From Lagenorhynchus albirostris (taxonomy: Eukaryota; Chordata; Mammalia; Artiodactyla; Delphinidae): a DNA stretch of 64,000 nucleotides. The stretch is taken from contig NC_083105.1 in assembly GCF_949774975.1 (NCBI RefSeq), positions 75,594,924 to 75,658,923 of the forward strand. The letters run 5' to 3'. Below the pieces are notes generated by a model, which was not told the origin of the DNA, ran no database searches, and saw nothing but the letters and a program-made list of their open reading frames with translations. Position numbers and translations under genes: made by a program. How positions within the stretch are numbered: the first letter of the stretch is position 1; every line of letters starts with the position of its first letter. This document shows positions 24,688-37,150 of the stretch, in pieces.

Positions 24688-24866
24688 ATTATTTTATTAG
24701 TTATGAGTCTTTTGATGGAGTCTTTAGAGTTTTCTATATATAATATCATCTGCAAATAGTGAGTTTTACTTCTTCCTTTCCAATTTGGATGCCTTTTACT
24801 TGCCTAGGTGCACTGCCTAACACTTCTTAATACTATGTTGAATAGAAGTGATGAAACTCACTCTTT
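24688..24866 (-). mobile_element. Short L1 ORF2 fragment, antisense
   Basis: The plus strand 'tttactgaattattttatta' through 'atatcatctgcaaatagtga' and 'aatactatgttgaatagaag' is the reverse complement of L1 ORF2 around the RT active site. It duplicates the part seen at about 19905-20105 in the neighbouring L1, so it is a separate insertion or rearranged piece directly beside that L1's 5' end. Confidence 0.75.
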
Positions 24867-25984
24867 GTTATATGGTTTAGAAAGAATTCAGAAAACTTGC
24901 ATAAACCCAGTGTATGTTGTAGCAGGTATCTGGATTGGAGGTCAGCTAACCTGGTTGCACAAATGTGAGAAAGAGTAACATACTCTACTAGTATAAATGG
25001 CAAGTGAAAGCCTAAGCCAAGGGCCAGAATAGAGACTCAAATTATTAGTAGTGCTAATGGGATCTAAGTTCAGATAAAGTTGAGATCCTAGTGGTTTCTT
25101 TTTTAATGACTAAGATACCTTTTCATGAGGTGCACCAACTCTGGATACTTCAGAAATCGGTGTATTGGATACAGGGGCTGATGTTTAAAGTTAATATCTC
25201 AAAATATTTTTCAATTAAAAGATAGCATAAAGAGGCAATATATACAAGAGGAACCCAGGACCAGTGCAATGAGAATATGTAATTTTATCCTTGTATCCTT
25301 GGCATAAGAAACGGCCTGAACACCATAGGAAAGAGATGAACAGACTTTTTATAGAGACAGATTAGATTTTAAATTGATTAAAGTGGTATTTATTTATAAA
25401 TATACTGTGTTATTTTAGTTGGATGATAGTGAATTAACTTTAAGTCTATTTTCCCCCACGAGCAGTGGGAATGAACTTTGGGGAAAAATTGCTTAGTTTT
25501 AAATAAATACGTTACCCAAGGTTATATGTATTTTCTCAATCTACTTTAGAGACCTCTTCTCTGGTCTTTACTTCTCCTCATACTATATACCCATCTGGTT
25601 AAGATTTACCCCTACTCTATGTACTACCAGCATTGAGATAGTCATCTGCCCTACATTCCTTCACTGAATCTTATATCACTATCATAAAACTTTTAAAATG
25701 TTACATAGTTAAGCTGATTTATATAATGAAGTAGTGAGAGATTCAACAAATTCTCTGCTTACCAAGTAAATAAGGCAAATGAAACAAATGCCAAAATCAG
25801 GAATTGAGGGGTGGGGGGTATCAGTACTAATGTTGCATAAATTGGAGGATTTTTGTCAATAACATTTTGCCAAAAATTAGATGAAAGAAATTAGATGAAA
25901 GAAATATAGAACAATGCAAATTACAAAACTGATGAAAGAACTTAAATAGACCTATTAAAAGTAAAAAGAATCAATTTTTTGTTT
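24867..25984. other. Unique DNA, no feature recognised
   Basis: AT-rich. A local direct repeat of 'aattagatgaaagaa' occurs near 25876-25905. No gene or named repeat seen. Confidence 0.4.
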
Positions 25985-26004
25985 TTGTTTATTTTTTTTT
26001 TTTT

Positions 26005-26830
26005 TTTTACAAAAGGCCGAAAGCAGATGGTCTTTCTGTTGAGTTCTACCAAAAGCACAAACAGAATCCTTCACATATTCTTTAGGAAATAGAGGAGGAA
26101 AATGTTTTCCAATTCATTCCTCAAAGCCAGTATTAATCTGATACCAAAAACTAGACAAAGATATCAGTATCTCATGAGCATGGACACAAGTATTCTCAAA
26201 GTAAGAACAAATAATTCAGCAATATATAAAAGGTTAAACAGCATCATCAAACAGTTTAGTCCAGGAATGCAAATTAACATCTGAAAATTAATGTAATACT
26301 TTACATTAATAGGATAAACATAAAAACCACACAATCATTTCAATAGATGCAACAAAAGAAATTGACAAAATCCACATCCATTAATGATAAACATTCTCAC
26401 CAAATGAAGACTAGAAATCAACTCCCTAAACCCAATAAAGAAAAAAACCTACCATAAACATACAGTTTACATGAAACTTAATGGTAAAAACTTGAAAGCG
26501 TTTTCTTGAAGACTTTTCACTACTTATACTCTACAGTGTCCTAGAAATTTGATCAAATGAAATAAGGAAGGAAATCAAAAAGAGAGAAATTAAGAAAGAA
26601 ATTAATGTTACCTGCTTGAGAAAATAAGTAATCCTGTCTTTATTGTCAAACTGCATGATTCTTGATATAGGAAATCCAAAGGAATTCACAACAAAACTAA
26701 GAACTGAAACAATTTGAGGAATGTTTCTTGGTGAAAATCAATACAAAATTGTTTCTACATGCTAGCAATAAACAACCTGAAAAGAAAATTAAAACAGTTT
26801 CATTCACCATAGCATTGAGAGAATAAATGA
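26005..26830 (+). mobile_element. Ancient L1M ORF2 fragment, sense
   Basis: The plus strand follows L1 ORF2 through the RT domain: 'gcagatggtctttctgttga', 'ttctaccaaaagcac', 'agtattaatctgataccaaa', 'ggaatgcaaattaacatctg', 'tttcaatagatgcaac' and 'acatgctagcaataaacaac'. Order and spacing are L1-like, with deletions. It is preceded by a T run (25989-26009). No open frame remains. Confidence 0.8.
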
Positions 26831-28829
26831 ACTTCCTGTAGATATGTTGTAAGGTTCAGTCTCATCAATTCCATAACTCTTTTACATAAAGCAATAGTGT
26901 CTGGTACCTATACTAGCAATAATGGTTGAATCTGTAAAAATACCTTCTCATGAACATGATCAACCTAAACATTAGGAGCTTGAGGCTCTGTGAGTGAGGG
27001 TTATAGGATTTTTCTTCATCTGGAATCTGATGTGTGGGCAGCCTGTCTGAACGTTATGAGGAAGCCTTCAAGCTTATACTCCTTCCCATTCATCCAGGGT
27101 AGAGTTCAATTATAGTAAAAAAAAAAAAAAAAAAAAAAAAAGAGATGCTATCGATTATAATTGACTAATCTGATGTAGAAATATTTAGGGTTACCAGAAC
27201 AAAGGAAGAATGAAGACAATACAAACATACACACACAAAATGATCCTAAAGGAACCAATTAATTTATAGAGAAAAGGTAATAAAAAACTATGATTATATA
27301 TTCTAGTTTTTTTACACTTTAGTAGAAGCTGTATCTGTGAGAATTTCACCTGTGTTATGAACTTGCTCTGCTTACTCAATTTAGGGATCTGGAGCCGATG
27401 GTTCTGAAAGTAATTTAATTTAGTTTTTTCCCCAAGGTTCCACTGTCCATATCCCATTTTCACTGAGTATGCATAGATAAGTGTTCACACACACATGCTA
27501 ACACACATACATAACTTAAACTCATACTGTTGTAAGACAGCAAAAGAGAATTATAATTATTTACTTTCCTTTCCAAAATTGGGAATATTGTAGAAATTCA
27601 CAATGGTTTTCCGTGTGCATGTTTAGATATGTAAATTAGTTATTCTTGGAAATAGTGCAACAATAACCAGGAACGAAAACCCTGTTTTTTTCTTTGCTCA
27701 CTAACTTTGAAACTTAACATGATATTTATTGATTGACCACTGGTGTACACTTTGTCCAATGATGACCCTACTGACTTTTTAATATCTAATTTTAGAAGGG
27801 TATGCTGTAACCTAATTCACTCTGAACTATGTCCTTGCAACACATTTCCAGAAGTGGTACCCAGGACATCTTAATAAAAATTACAAAGAATTCAGAATAA
27901 AATAACAATTTAAATAAGATAGCTAGCAAAGACAGAAAATACCAATACAATGTAAGGAGTTGGGGTACTGACAAATTGTAGAAATAATATATTAGGAATC
28001 AGGAAGGATTAAACCCTAAGCTGCTAGAAGTATTTGCCTCTAATGAGGAAACATTTTCATTTACAGTGGGAAATAGCACTTTCTATAACAAAAAAAATTA
28101 ATTGAGGTCTAAAAACTCTGACATATAGAGCTAATTTTTTGACCTTTAAAGAAAAATTGTAGAGACATCCCAGCTGGAGAAAAAAAAAAACTCAAAACAC
28201 TAGATTTGGGCTTCTCATATATACCATTCAAAGCACAGAGAAAACGAACCCAGTTTTACAGCTGTTGAAAGAATAAATGTGTTGCCTACGAAAAACAAAT
28301 CATTTTTGCTCAAATACTGACACAACGTTTAGAAATTCTAAAACTGCAGAAACTAAGTACAGCAGCATTTTTTGTTCTCCTTAGCAAAATGCAGACAATC
28401 TAAGATAAAGTCAGGAATGCATAAACTTTGAAACAGTGGTGTAAATACCATATTCATTTAATTATAGAAAAATCAAAGTTATATTTTAAAAATATAAACA
28501 TTATAGGCATAATAATACAAAATATGAAACAACACTAACAGATTTGCAGATGAGATAAGTGGTAGTGAATTATTATATTTCTAATTTTCCCATTTTTCAT
28601 ATTGAATTAAGTATCTGATTAAATTTTAAATATAATTCAAAACCATAATAAAAGAGAACTCTATTTTTCATATTTTGATATTATAGAAGAGACTAATGAT
28701 GCCAAGAAAAAAATGTTACTTAATTTTACTCCTTTTTTAGTTGATTTTGTTTGGTAGTTAAATTCTCCTTTTGATCTTTATCAAATCTGGATATATATGT
28801 TGGGAAATCTATTGACCTACACATACTTT
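26831..28829. other. Unique AT-rich DNA with a 25-A run
   Basis: A pure run of 25 A at 27117-27141 might be the tail of an old retroposed sequence, but I found no matching flanking duplication and no AATAAA just upstream. Otherwise no gene or repeat recognised. Confidence 0.4.
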
Positions 28830-28842
28830 AAGAAATATTTAA

Positions 28843-29575
28843 TAGAAAGAAACGAAATTGAGCTATTTGTAATGAGGTGGATAGACCTAGAGTCTGTCAT
28901 ACAGAGTGAAGTAAGTCAGAAAGAAAAAGACAAATACCGTATGCTAACACATATATATGGAATTTAAGAAAAAAAAATGTCATGAAGAACCTAGGGGTAA
29001 GGCAGGAATAAAGACGCAGACCTCCTAGAGAACGGACTTGAGGTTATGGGGAGGGGGAAGGGTGAGCTGTGACAGGGCGAGAGAGAGTCATGGACATATA
29101 CACACTAACAAACGTAGTAAGGTAGATAGCTAGTTGGAAGCAGCCGCATGGCACAGGGATATTGGCTTGGTGCTTTGTGACAGCCTGGAGGGGTGGGATA
29201 GGGAGGGTGGGAGGGAGGGAGACGCAAGAGGGAAGAGATAGGGGAACATATGTATATGTATAACTGATTCACTTTGTTATAAAGCAGAAACTAACACACC
29301 ATTGTAAAGCAATTATACCCCAATAAAGATGTTAAAAAAAAAAAAACCAGCTCACAGAATGAAAGAAAAAAAAAAGAATTATTTTCCTTTAAAGGAGATA
29401 AATTCTTTGTTGTCTTTATTTAAAATTTATTTACAACCTGACATAGCATAATTAGTATTACATAAATATTTTTTCTGGGGTTTGTATAAATCATATTTTC
29501 CTTTCTATTGTTCCATTTATAGGCTAGCATAAAAATCCATTAAAATTCATTGAAACACCAAAAAAAAAAAAAAAA
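28843..29575 (+). mobile_element. Young 5'-truncated L1 with 3' transduction
   Basis: The element starts within the last ORF2 codons ('gaaacgaaattgagctattt') and runs through the 3'UTR, a G-rich tract (29188-29220) and AATAAA (29322-29327) to a first A tract (29334-29346). It then continues through 213 bp of non-L1 DNA to a second, pure A tail at 29560-29576. The 13 bp direct repeat 'aagaaatatttaa' flanks the whole unit (28830-28842 and 29576-29588), not just the L1 part, so both parts were copied and inserted together. It is close to the intact copy at 48298, so this is a recent family. Confidence 0.92.
29347..29559 (+). other. 3'-transduced flanking sequence
   Basis: Non-L1 DNA lying between the L1 A tract and the final poly(A) tail. 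An ATTAAA polyadenylation signal at 29539-29544 sits 16 nt before the final tail. This is the pattern expected when transcription reads past the L1's own weak signal into source-locus flank and the longer RNA is reverse-transcribed. The segment is a tag of the source L1's genomic position. Confidence 0.88.
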
Positions 29576-29588
29576 AAGAAATATTTAA

Positions 29589-30229
29589 CATTACTATTCT
29601 GTCTTCTAGGCCCCTGTGGAATTTCCTCTATGAAAGAAGTAATCCTGCTTTTGTCTACTCTATTAATTATGCTAGTTTATATTATAGGAAAGCCACTTTT
29701 TATACTGGAATGTTTCAGACACATTGGCCCTGGAATAAAAAGATGAGCTATATATAGGCTTCCTTTTCCCTTCTGGGAAAGGCATCTGTCATCGATAAAA
29801 TTTAAGTACTTTCTTCAAAGGCTATAAATTTAAGCTTTTACTGAGGTCTGCTGATAAAATAATTTTCTCTGTTTAAAAAAAAACTACTCATAAGATTTTA
29901 AATTTTAAGACATTTTTCTTTTCAGTTGAGGTTTTTGGTCTAGGCCTCAGAAGACATGTTGTTCTTGGCATGTTTTTACTACTTACTAACTTTATAATAA
30001 TGGATATGTCTAACCTTTCTGAATCTCAAGTGTTTACCCAATAAGTAAAAATAAAATAGCTATCTATTCTCTCATCCAGAGTGGCTGTAAGGGTGAAATG
30101 AATATTGAAACACTGGGATACAAAATGCTCTTGATTTTTCTCATATCTCACTGAGATTTTATTCTCATCCTTCCCTGATAAGCCCTTCCCATCTTTAAGA
30201 CACCCCCCCACACACCTATTAAGTTCACC
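29589..30229. other. Unique DNA, no feature recognised
   Basis: No repeat or gene recognised. A CAC-rich run lies near 30202-30216. Confidence 0.4.
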
Positions 30230-31110
30230 AGAATTCAGTCCTCACCTCCTTTCTCTTCTCTCCTTTCTCCATTTAAGGCCCTTGTTGCAATATCTCCTCA
30301 GTCTACCCCAGATATGTTGCTATCCCTCAAACATCTATTGTGGAAGTCTCCTCCCTGCACTCCAGAATCATATATCTAATTGTCTTGGATGTTGAAGAGA
30401 CATCATGAACTTAACCTGTATGTACTTTCCCAGTGTTTCCTAACTCAGTAAATGGCACTGTCATTTTTCAAGCTGCTCACACCTCAAAACTTGGAGTTAT
30501 TGTCATCTTTTTCTCATGTCTTAGCATAGCCTATTAGCAAATCTTGTTTTATTAAATTTTACAATAAATCTTAAATCTAATTCTTTCTCCACATGTCATA
30601 TCCTACCAACCTAGCCACCCAAAGCATCTCATGCAGGCTTGAGCAATAACCTTTTAATTGATCTCCATGCTCCCACTTCAGTTCTTTACAATCAATCAGT
30701 TTTTCACACAACCAGAATGCATCTTTTCAAATGTCAATTAGATCATGTTATTCTCCTCCTTAGTCCTGCCTCCCAAACTTCCAGCACAATGGGAATAAAA
30801 AGTCCTTCCTATTGACTACTGCACCCTACATAATCTAGCTTCTCATCCTTTAACTCTCCCACTGGGTTACTTTTCACCAGACTAACTAGCCATCTTGCAG
30901 CTCCGTAAACAGATAAGGTATGCCCTGTCATTACAGTCTTTGCATTTGTTCTTCAGACTGCTGAAAATAGTCTACTCTAGGACACTCCCATAGTATTCCT
31001 CCGTAGTTACATGTCTCTTAACCTCACCTCTTCAGAGAGATCTTCCCTTTATCACCTCACCTAAAAATATACCCTTCTGTATAACCTTATCCTGCTTAGT
31101 AGATAAAAAT
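30230..31110 (+). mobile_element. L2 (LINE-2) fragment
   Basis: A long decayed L2 3' region. 'aacttggagttattgtcatc', 'tccatgctcccacttcagtt', 'gtcaattagatcatgttatt', 'ggaataaaaagtccttccta' and 'acctcttcagagagatcttc' are in consensus order. L2 is an ancient mammalian CR1-like LINE. No ORF survives. Confidence 0.75.
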
Positions 31111-31924
31111 TTAATAACTAGTGTTCACTCTTCCATATTTGCAATATCTTTATCTTGAGAGAGATTATGGGTGGGAAGAGAGGGAGAGGAACTAAAAGAA
31201 AATGTGGGAATAAAACCGGGATATTGGGACTGCATCTTGTACCGAGGACAAATCAACCAGGAGTCGGATCAGAGGATTTTCATAGTTTCCTTGCATAAAT
31301 TCTGTTTAAAGCTACAGTTATATAAACTTTTGCATTGATGAAAGAGTTGACAATGTTTACTGGCATACATACAATGTTTCAAAAGACAGTGATAATGCTA
31401 AACAATTACTTTATTAGACACATAGGCTGCTGAATTGGTATAACTTCTATGGTTATATTACAAAGTACAAGTTATATTTATTGAAAATATGTATTATATT
31501 TCATTTGCAGTTTGTTTTTGGTCTTGGTCATAAACTCTTTAGTGTCTGGGGAAAAACATGAATAAAAAAATTTTTTACATTATACTATGCCAACAGACCC
31601 AATTTTCAAAACACAGGATTATCATAGTATCAAATCACAAATCAAAGCAATTAGTATAGTATATATAGTGGTATAATAGTATACTATATAATATATTATA
31701 TAGTATATATATGTAATATAGTATATTACAGGATACATAAATTAGAATCATTAAGATATTGAAATAACATGTGCAATTACTGTTATGATAAATACATGAA
31801 AAATCATTCTCAGATAAAATAGCTTACTGCATACTCATGGCATAGTCCATGAGTTGACTAATTGACTTAAATAACCATGTGCCTAAACACGCAAAATCAC
31901 AATGACCACAATCTAACATGGTCA
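31111..31924. repeat. Unique DNA with a TA-rich cruciform-prone tract
   Basis: 31650-31735 is almost pure A/T with repeated 'agtatatat' and 'tatata' units that are locally self-complementary. Outside it I see no gene or named repeat. Confidence 0.5.
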
Positions 31925-34314
31925 AAAGCATTAGTTTATTTTTGTTTTCAGATTTTTTTGGTTTATAACATTATATAAGTTTCATGTGTATGATATTATA
32001 TTTTGACCTCTGTATAAATTACAATGTGCTCACCACCAACGATTTAGTCTCCATCCCTTCCCATACAGTTGACCCCCTTTACCCATTTCACCTTCCCCCT
32101 ACCACCTTTTCCTCTGGTAACCACTACTTTGTTCTCAGTATCTGTTTTTGTTTTGGTTTGTTCATCTTTTTTTTTAAGAACAAATTTCACCTATGAGTGA
32201 AATCATGTGGTATTTATCTTTCTTCATCTGACTTACTTCATTTAGCCTGAGGCCTATCCATGTTGTCACAAATGGCAAGATTTCATCTTTCTTATGGCTG
32301 AGTAGTATTACATTGTGTACATATACCACATCTATTTTATCCATTCATCTGTCACCCACTTAGGTTGTTTTCACATCTTGGCTATTGTAAATAGTGCTGC
32401 AATGAACGTAAGAGTGCATATTTTTTTTGAATTTGTGTTCTTGTATTATTTGGATAAATATCCAGAAGTGAAAGAGCTGGGTAATATGGTGGCTCTATTC
32501 TTAATTTTGTGAGGAAACTCCACAGTGTTTTTTATAGCGGCTGCACCAATTTACATTCCCACCAGCAGTGTATGAGGATTAATTTTTCTCCACATCTTCT
32601 CCAACACTGTTATTTCTGACCTTTTTGATAATAGTCATTCTAAAGGGGGTAAGGGGATATTTCATTGTGGTTTTGATTTGAGTTTCCCTAAAAATTTGTG
32701 ACGTCCAGCATCTGTAGGGTTGGCCACCTGTATGTCGTCTTTGGAAAAATATCTATTCTGTTTCTCTACCCATTAAAAAAATGTTTTTGGTATGTGTTAT
32801 TTATATATTTAGGCTATCAAGTCCCTTTCAGATATGATTTGCAAATATCTTTTCCCAAATATCTTTTAATTAGGTTGTCGATTCATTTTGTTGATGGTTT
32901 TCTTTGCTGTGCACAAGGTTTTCAGTTTGTAGTCCCATTTATTTATTTTTGCTTTTGTTTTCCTTGCCAGAGAAGACATACCCAGAATGATATTGCTAGA
33001 TCAATGTCATAGTGTACTGCCTATGTTTTCTTCTAGGAGCTTTATGGTTACAGGTCTTACATTCAAGTCTTTAATTCACTTTGAGTTAAATTTTTTTGTG
33101 TAGTATGGGATAGTGGTCAAGTTCCATTCTTTTGAACATGGCTGTCCAGCTTTCCCAATCATTTATTAAAGAGACTATCGTTTCTCCTTGTGTGTATTTT
33201 GCTCCTTTGTTATAAGTTGTTCATATATATATCTAGGTTTATTTCTGGGCCCTCAATTCTGTTTCACTGATCTGTGTGTCTGCCAATACCATGCTCTTTT
33301 GATTAGTATAACTCTGTAATATAATTTGAAATCAGGGGGTGTTATACCTCTGGCTTTTTCCCCTCAGGATTGCTTTGACTATTTGGGTTCTCTTGTGGTT
33401 CCATATAAATTTTAAGTTTTTTTGTTCTGGTTCTGTGAAAGTTGTCTTTGAAATTTGATAGGGATTGCATTGAATCTATATATTGCTTTAGGTAATATGA
33501 ACATTTTAACAATATTCTTCTAATCCATGAGCACGATATATCTTTACATTTCTTTGTGTCATCTTCAGTTTCTTTCAGCAATGTCTTATAGTTTTCTGTG
33601 TACGGGTCTTTTAACTCCTTGGTTATATTTACTCCAAGGTATTCTTTTTGTTGCAATTGTAAATGGGATTGTTAACTTCCTTCTGCTGGTTTATTAGTGT
33701 ATAGAAATGAAACAGGTATTATTATATTGGTTTCTTTACCCTGAAACTTTACTGTATTTGTTTATTATTTCTGATAGTATTTTTGGTGGAGTCTTTAAAG
33801 TTTTCTATATATAAAATCATGTCACTTGCAAATAGTGACAGTTCAACTTTCTGACTGAAATGCCCTTTATTTTTCTTGCCTAATTGCTCTGGTTAGGACT
33901 TCCAATACTATGTTTAATGAAAGTGGCAAGAGTGGGCATTCTTGTCTCGTTCCTGATCTTGGATGGATAGCTTTCAGTTTTGCACTAAGTGTGATGTTGG
34001 CTGTGTGTTTTTCATATATGACCTTTATTATGTTAAGTTCCTTTTATACCCATTTTATTGAGTATCATAAATGGGCATTTGAATCTGGTCAAATGCTTTT
34101 TCTGCATCGGTTGAAGTGATATTGTTTTTATCCTTAATTTTGTTAATGTGGTGTATCATGTTGATTGACTTTGCAGATGTTGAACTATCCTTGCATCCCT
34201 GGGATAAATCCCATTTGATCATGGTGTATGATCCTTTTAATGTATTGCTGAATTCTGTTTTCCTATACTTTATTGAGGATGTTTATACCTATGTCATACA
34301 AGATATTGGCCTGC

Positions 34315-34361
34315 AATGTGTGTGTGTGCATGTGCTTGTGTGTGTGTGTGTGTGTGTGTTC
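34315..34361. repeat. (TG)n microsatellite at an L1 deletion junction
   Basis: An interrupted TG tract. It directly joins L1 ORF2 sequence ending 'gatattggcctgcaa' to ORF2 sequence beginning 'ctctgatctttattgtttcc', which are several hundred bp apart in a complete L1. Confidence 0.85.
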
Positions 34362-34474
34362 AATTGCACTCTGATCTTTATTGTTTCCTTCCTTCTACTG
34401 ACTTTGGGCTTCATTTGTTCTTCTCTTTCTAGTTCCTTTAGGTGTAAGGTAAGATTGTTTGAGATTTTTCTTAT

Positions 34475-34534
34475 TTCTTGAGGTTGGTCTGTATTACAAT
34501 AAACTTCTTGAGGTTGGTCTGTATTACAATAAAC
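34475..34534. repeat. 30 bp tandem duplication
   Basis: Two perfect adjacent copies of a 30 bp unit containing 'gaggttggtctgtattacaa' within the L1 ORF2 remnant. The unit occurs once in L1 consensus, so this is a local duplication. Confidence 0.9.
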
Positions 34535-36177
34535 TTCCATCTTAGTACTGCTGTTGATGCATCCTATAGATTTTGATGTCATATTTTCATTTGTCGTCAG
34601 GCATTTTTTTATTTCTCCTTTGATTTTTTTCTTAACCCAATAGTTGTTCAGTCTCCACCTATTTGTGACTTTTCCAGTTTTCTTCCTATAGATGATTTTT
34701 AGTTTCATTTCATTATGATCTGAAAACATGCTTTATATAATTTGTCTTCTTTGTTTTGTGTTCCAGCATATGATCTATCCTTGATAATGTTCCATGTGCA
34801 CTTGAGAAGAATGTGTATTCTATTGCATTTGGATGAAATTTTCTGTATAAATCTCTTAAAACTATCTGATCTAATCTTTCATTTAAGGCCACTGTTTTCT
34901 GTGGACCTTCCATCTGGATGATCCATCCATTGATGTAAGTGGGTTGCAAAAAGTCCCCTACAATTAGTGTGTCACTGTCAATTTCTCCCTTTATTTCTGT
35001 TAATAATTGCTTTATATATTTTAGTGCTTTTATGTTTGGTGCATATATATTAACTGTTATATCTTCTTGATGAATTGTCTCCTTTCTTATTATATAATGT
35101 TCATCTTTGTCTCTTGTTACCTTGTTTGGCTTGAAGTCTATTTTGTCTAATGAGTATGGCTACACTCACTTTATTTTGACTGCCATTTGCTTGGAGTGCT
35201 ATCGTTCATCCATTAAATGTGAGCCTATGTTTTTCTTTAGAGCTGGTGTGAGTCTCCTGGAAGCAACATATAATTGGGTCTTTTTTTAATCCATTCAGTC
35301 ACTCTGTGTCTTTTGATTGGCTAATTCACTCCCTTTACATTTCAGGTGATTATTGATAGATGAGGTCGTAGTACTTCATTTTATCTTCTGGTGCTCTATA
35401 TCTTCATTGTCCATTTTTCCTTGTGTTTGTCTGCCATTTAGTTTGATGGTTTTCTATGATTTTTCTCAGTTTTTTTCAACTGATTTTTCTGTTTCCTCTT
35501 ATGTTTCATGTCTCTTCACTAGATTTATGTTTTGTGGTTACCATGAGATTTGTATAAAACCTCTCATAGACAAGATGGTATCAGCAGAAAATAAGTATTT
35601 TATCTTCATTTGCCATAACAATTCCCATGTTTTTCCTCTTCCTTTATAGTTTTATCAAATTATCAAAATATCAAACTATCAAACTATTTCTTTAAATATA
35701 CTGTTACTTTCTCCCTCTCTTTTCCTTCTGGCTATCCATTATTCTAATATTGCTCTTCCTAACAGAGTGGAATAGTTTTCATAGAGCTCACGAATTTTCT
35801 CTTCTATATGGTCTGCTTTATTTCCAGTGCTTTTTAATGCATTCTTCCATCTCATTGAGTTCTCCAGCTCCAGAATTTATTTGGTTATTTTTAGAGTTTC
35901 AATATCTTTAGTAAAGTATTTCTTCTGTTCATTAATTTTATTCCTGAGCTCATTGAACTGCCTTTCTGAGTTTTCTTGTAGCTCTTTGAGTTTCCATATG
36001 ACAGCTATTTTGAATTCTTGGTTAGTTAGATCATCATATTCCATGACTTTGTTTGGTTTCTGGAGAATTGTCATTTTCCTTTTGTAATACCATGTTATTG
36101 TGGCTCTTCATGCTTGATGAGTTGTTCCTCTGCTGGCACATATGAAGTAGCAATCACATTTCTTCTTAGGGTAAACC

Positions 36178-36391
36178 TTTTTTTTTTTTTTTTTTTGGTG
36201 CGGTACACAGGCCTCTCACTGTTGTGGCCTCTCCCGTTGCGGAGCACAGGCTCCGGACACGCAGGCTCAGTGGCCATGGCTCACGGGCCTAGCCGCTCCA
36301 CAGCATGTGGGATCTTCCTGGACCACAGCACGAACCCGTGTCCCCTGAATCAGCAGGCGGACTCTCAACCACTGTGCCACCAGGGAAGCCC
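36178..36391 (-). mobile_element. CHR-family SINE, antisense, short form
   Basis: A T run at 36178-36196 (plus strand) is the A tail. The body runs from 'ggtgcggtacacaggcctct' to 'caccagggaagccc' at 36391, with box A and box B recognisable in reverse. The target site is itself T-rich on both sides, so the duplication cannot be delimited. It lies in the 5' part of the antisense L1. Confidence 0.93.
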
Positions 36392-37150
36392 TTTTTTTTT
36401 TTAATTCTAAGAATTTATCATGCTAGTAATTAGAGGTCTTTCTTTTGTTTTTCAGTAGGCAGCGGTATAGCACAAATTAAGTTTGTCTTACCTGAGTTGC
36501 CTCTGGCCATATTTCAGAATGGGTACTTTCCACCACCTACCGTCTTTGTCAGAGGTGTTTTCTGGAACCCTTGTCACTGCTTATACCTCTGAAATCATAT
36601 TGTCTTGCTGCTGCTAGTGTTACTGGTGTTGCCACCTGGGGCACCAGGATGGTGGACACCTTCACTCCATCTGGGGTCTCCTGGGTAACAGGCTCCACCA
36701 CTGCAAGAAAAGGGAGAATGTGGAGGGAAAGCCAGGGTAGGAGTGTCTCTGCTTTGACCAAGGTTGTCAGGTTTGTGGGCACCACCACTGCAGATGGGGG
36801 AGGTTGGACTTGCAGGTGCCTCAAGGGATGAGACTGCAGATCCCACTGCCATCTGGTTCCCTATGACCACAAATACCCCTGCAGCCAGGAGGCCAGTGTT
36901 GTGTATGCTCCCTCCCCTGATGCTTCCTGGTTCTGTGGAGCTGTAGGTTCAGCTGCTGCAAATGGGGGTCCAAGATTACAGGCACTGCCTCTGTTGTTTC
37001 CCTGGTTTTGCCTCCTATCTTCTAGTCCACCCACATTTTAGGTGTACAGATATATGGAATTCTCTGCTGCCCATGCATGTTGGACAAAGACACATTTGAG
37101 TTATGCCTGTTTTACCATTTGTAGATGGAAGGGAAAAGACAAAGGGAACA

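Larger units (their letters stand above)
31925..37150 (-). mobile_element. Decayed L1, antisense, with internal deletions
   Basis: From a T-rich tail near 31925 (3' end) the plus strand runs through L1 3'UTR and ORF2 (about 32000-35310), a reduced ORF1 region (to about 36075) and 5'UTR (about 36500-37150). A segment of several hundred bp of ORF2 is missing at the TG repeat near 34315-34358. A 30 bp tandem duplication lies at 34475-34534, and a CHR SINE sits at 36178-36391. Coding fragments such as 'LKCSYYLKQYIDSMQSLSN' (33342-33656) are isolated and frameshifted. Confidence 0.8.

Noticed and set aside
36549..36946. Valine/threonine/alanine-rich frames of 60-91 codons
   Set aside because: They fall in the 5'UTR part of the antisense L1 (31925-37150), with no splice signals or codon support.
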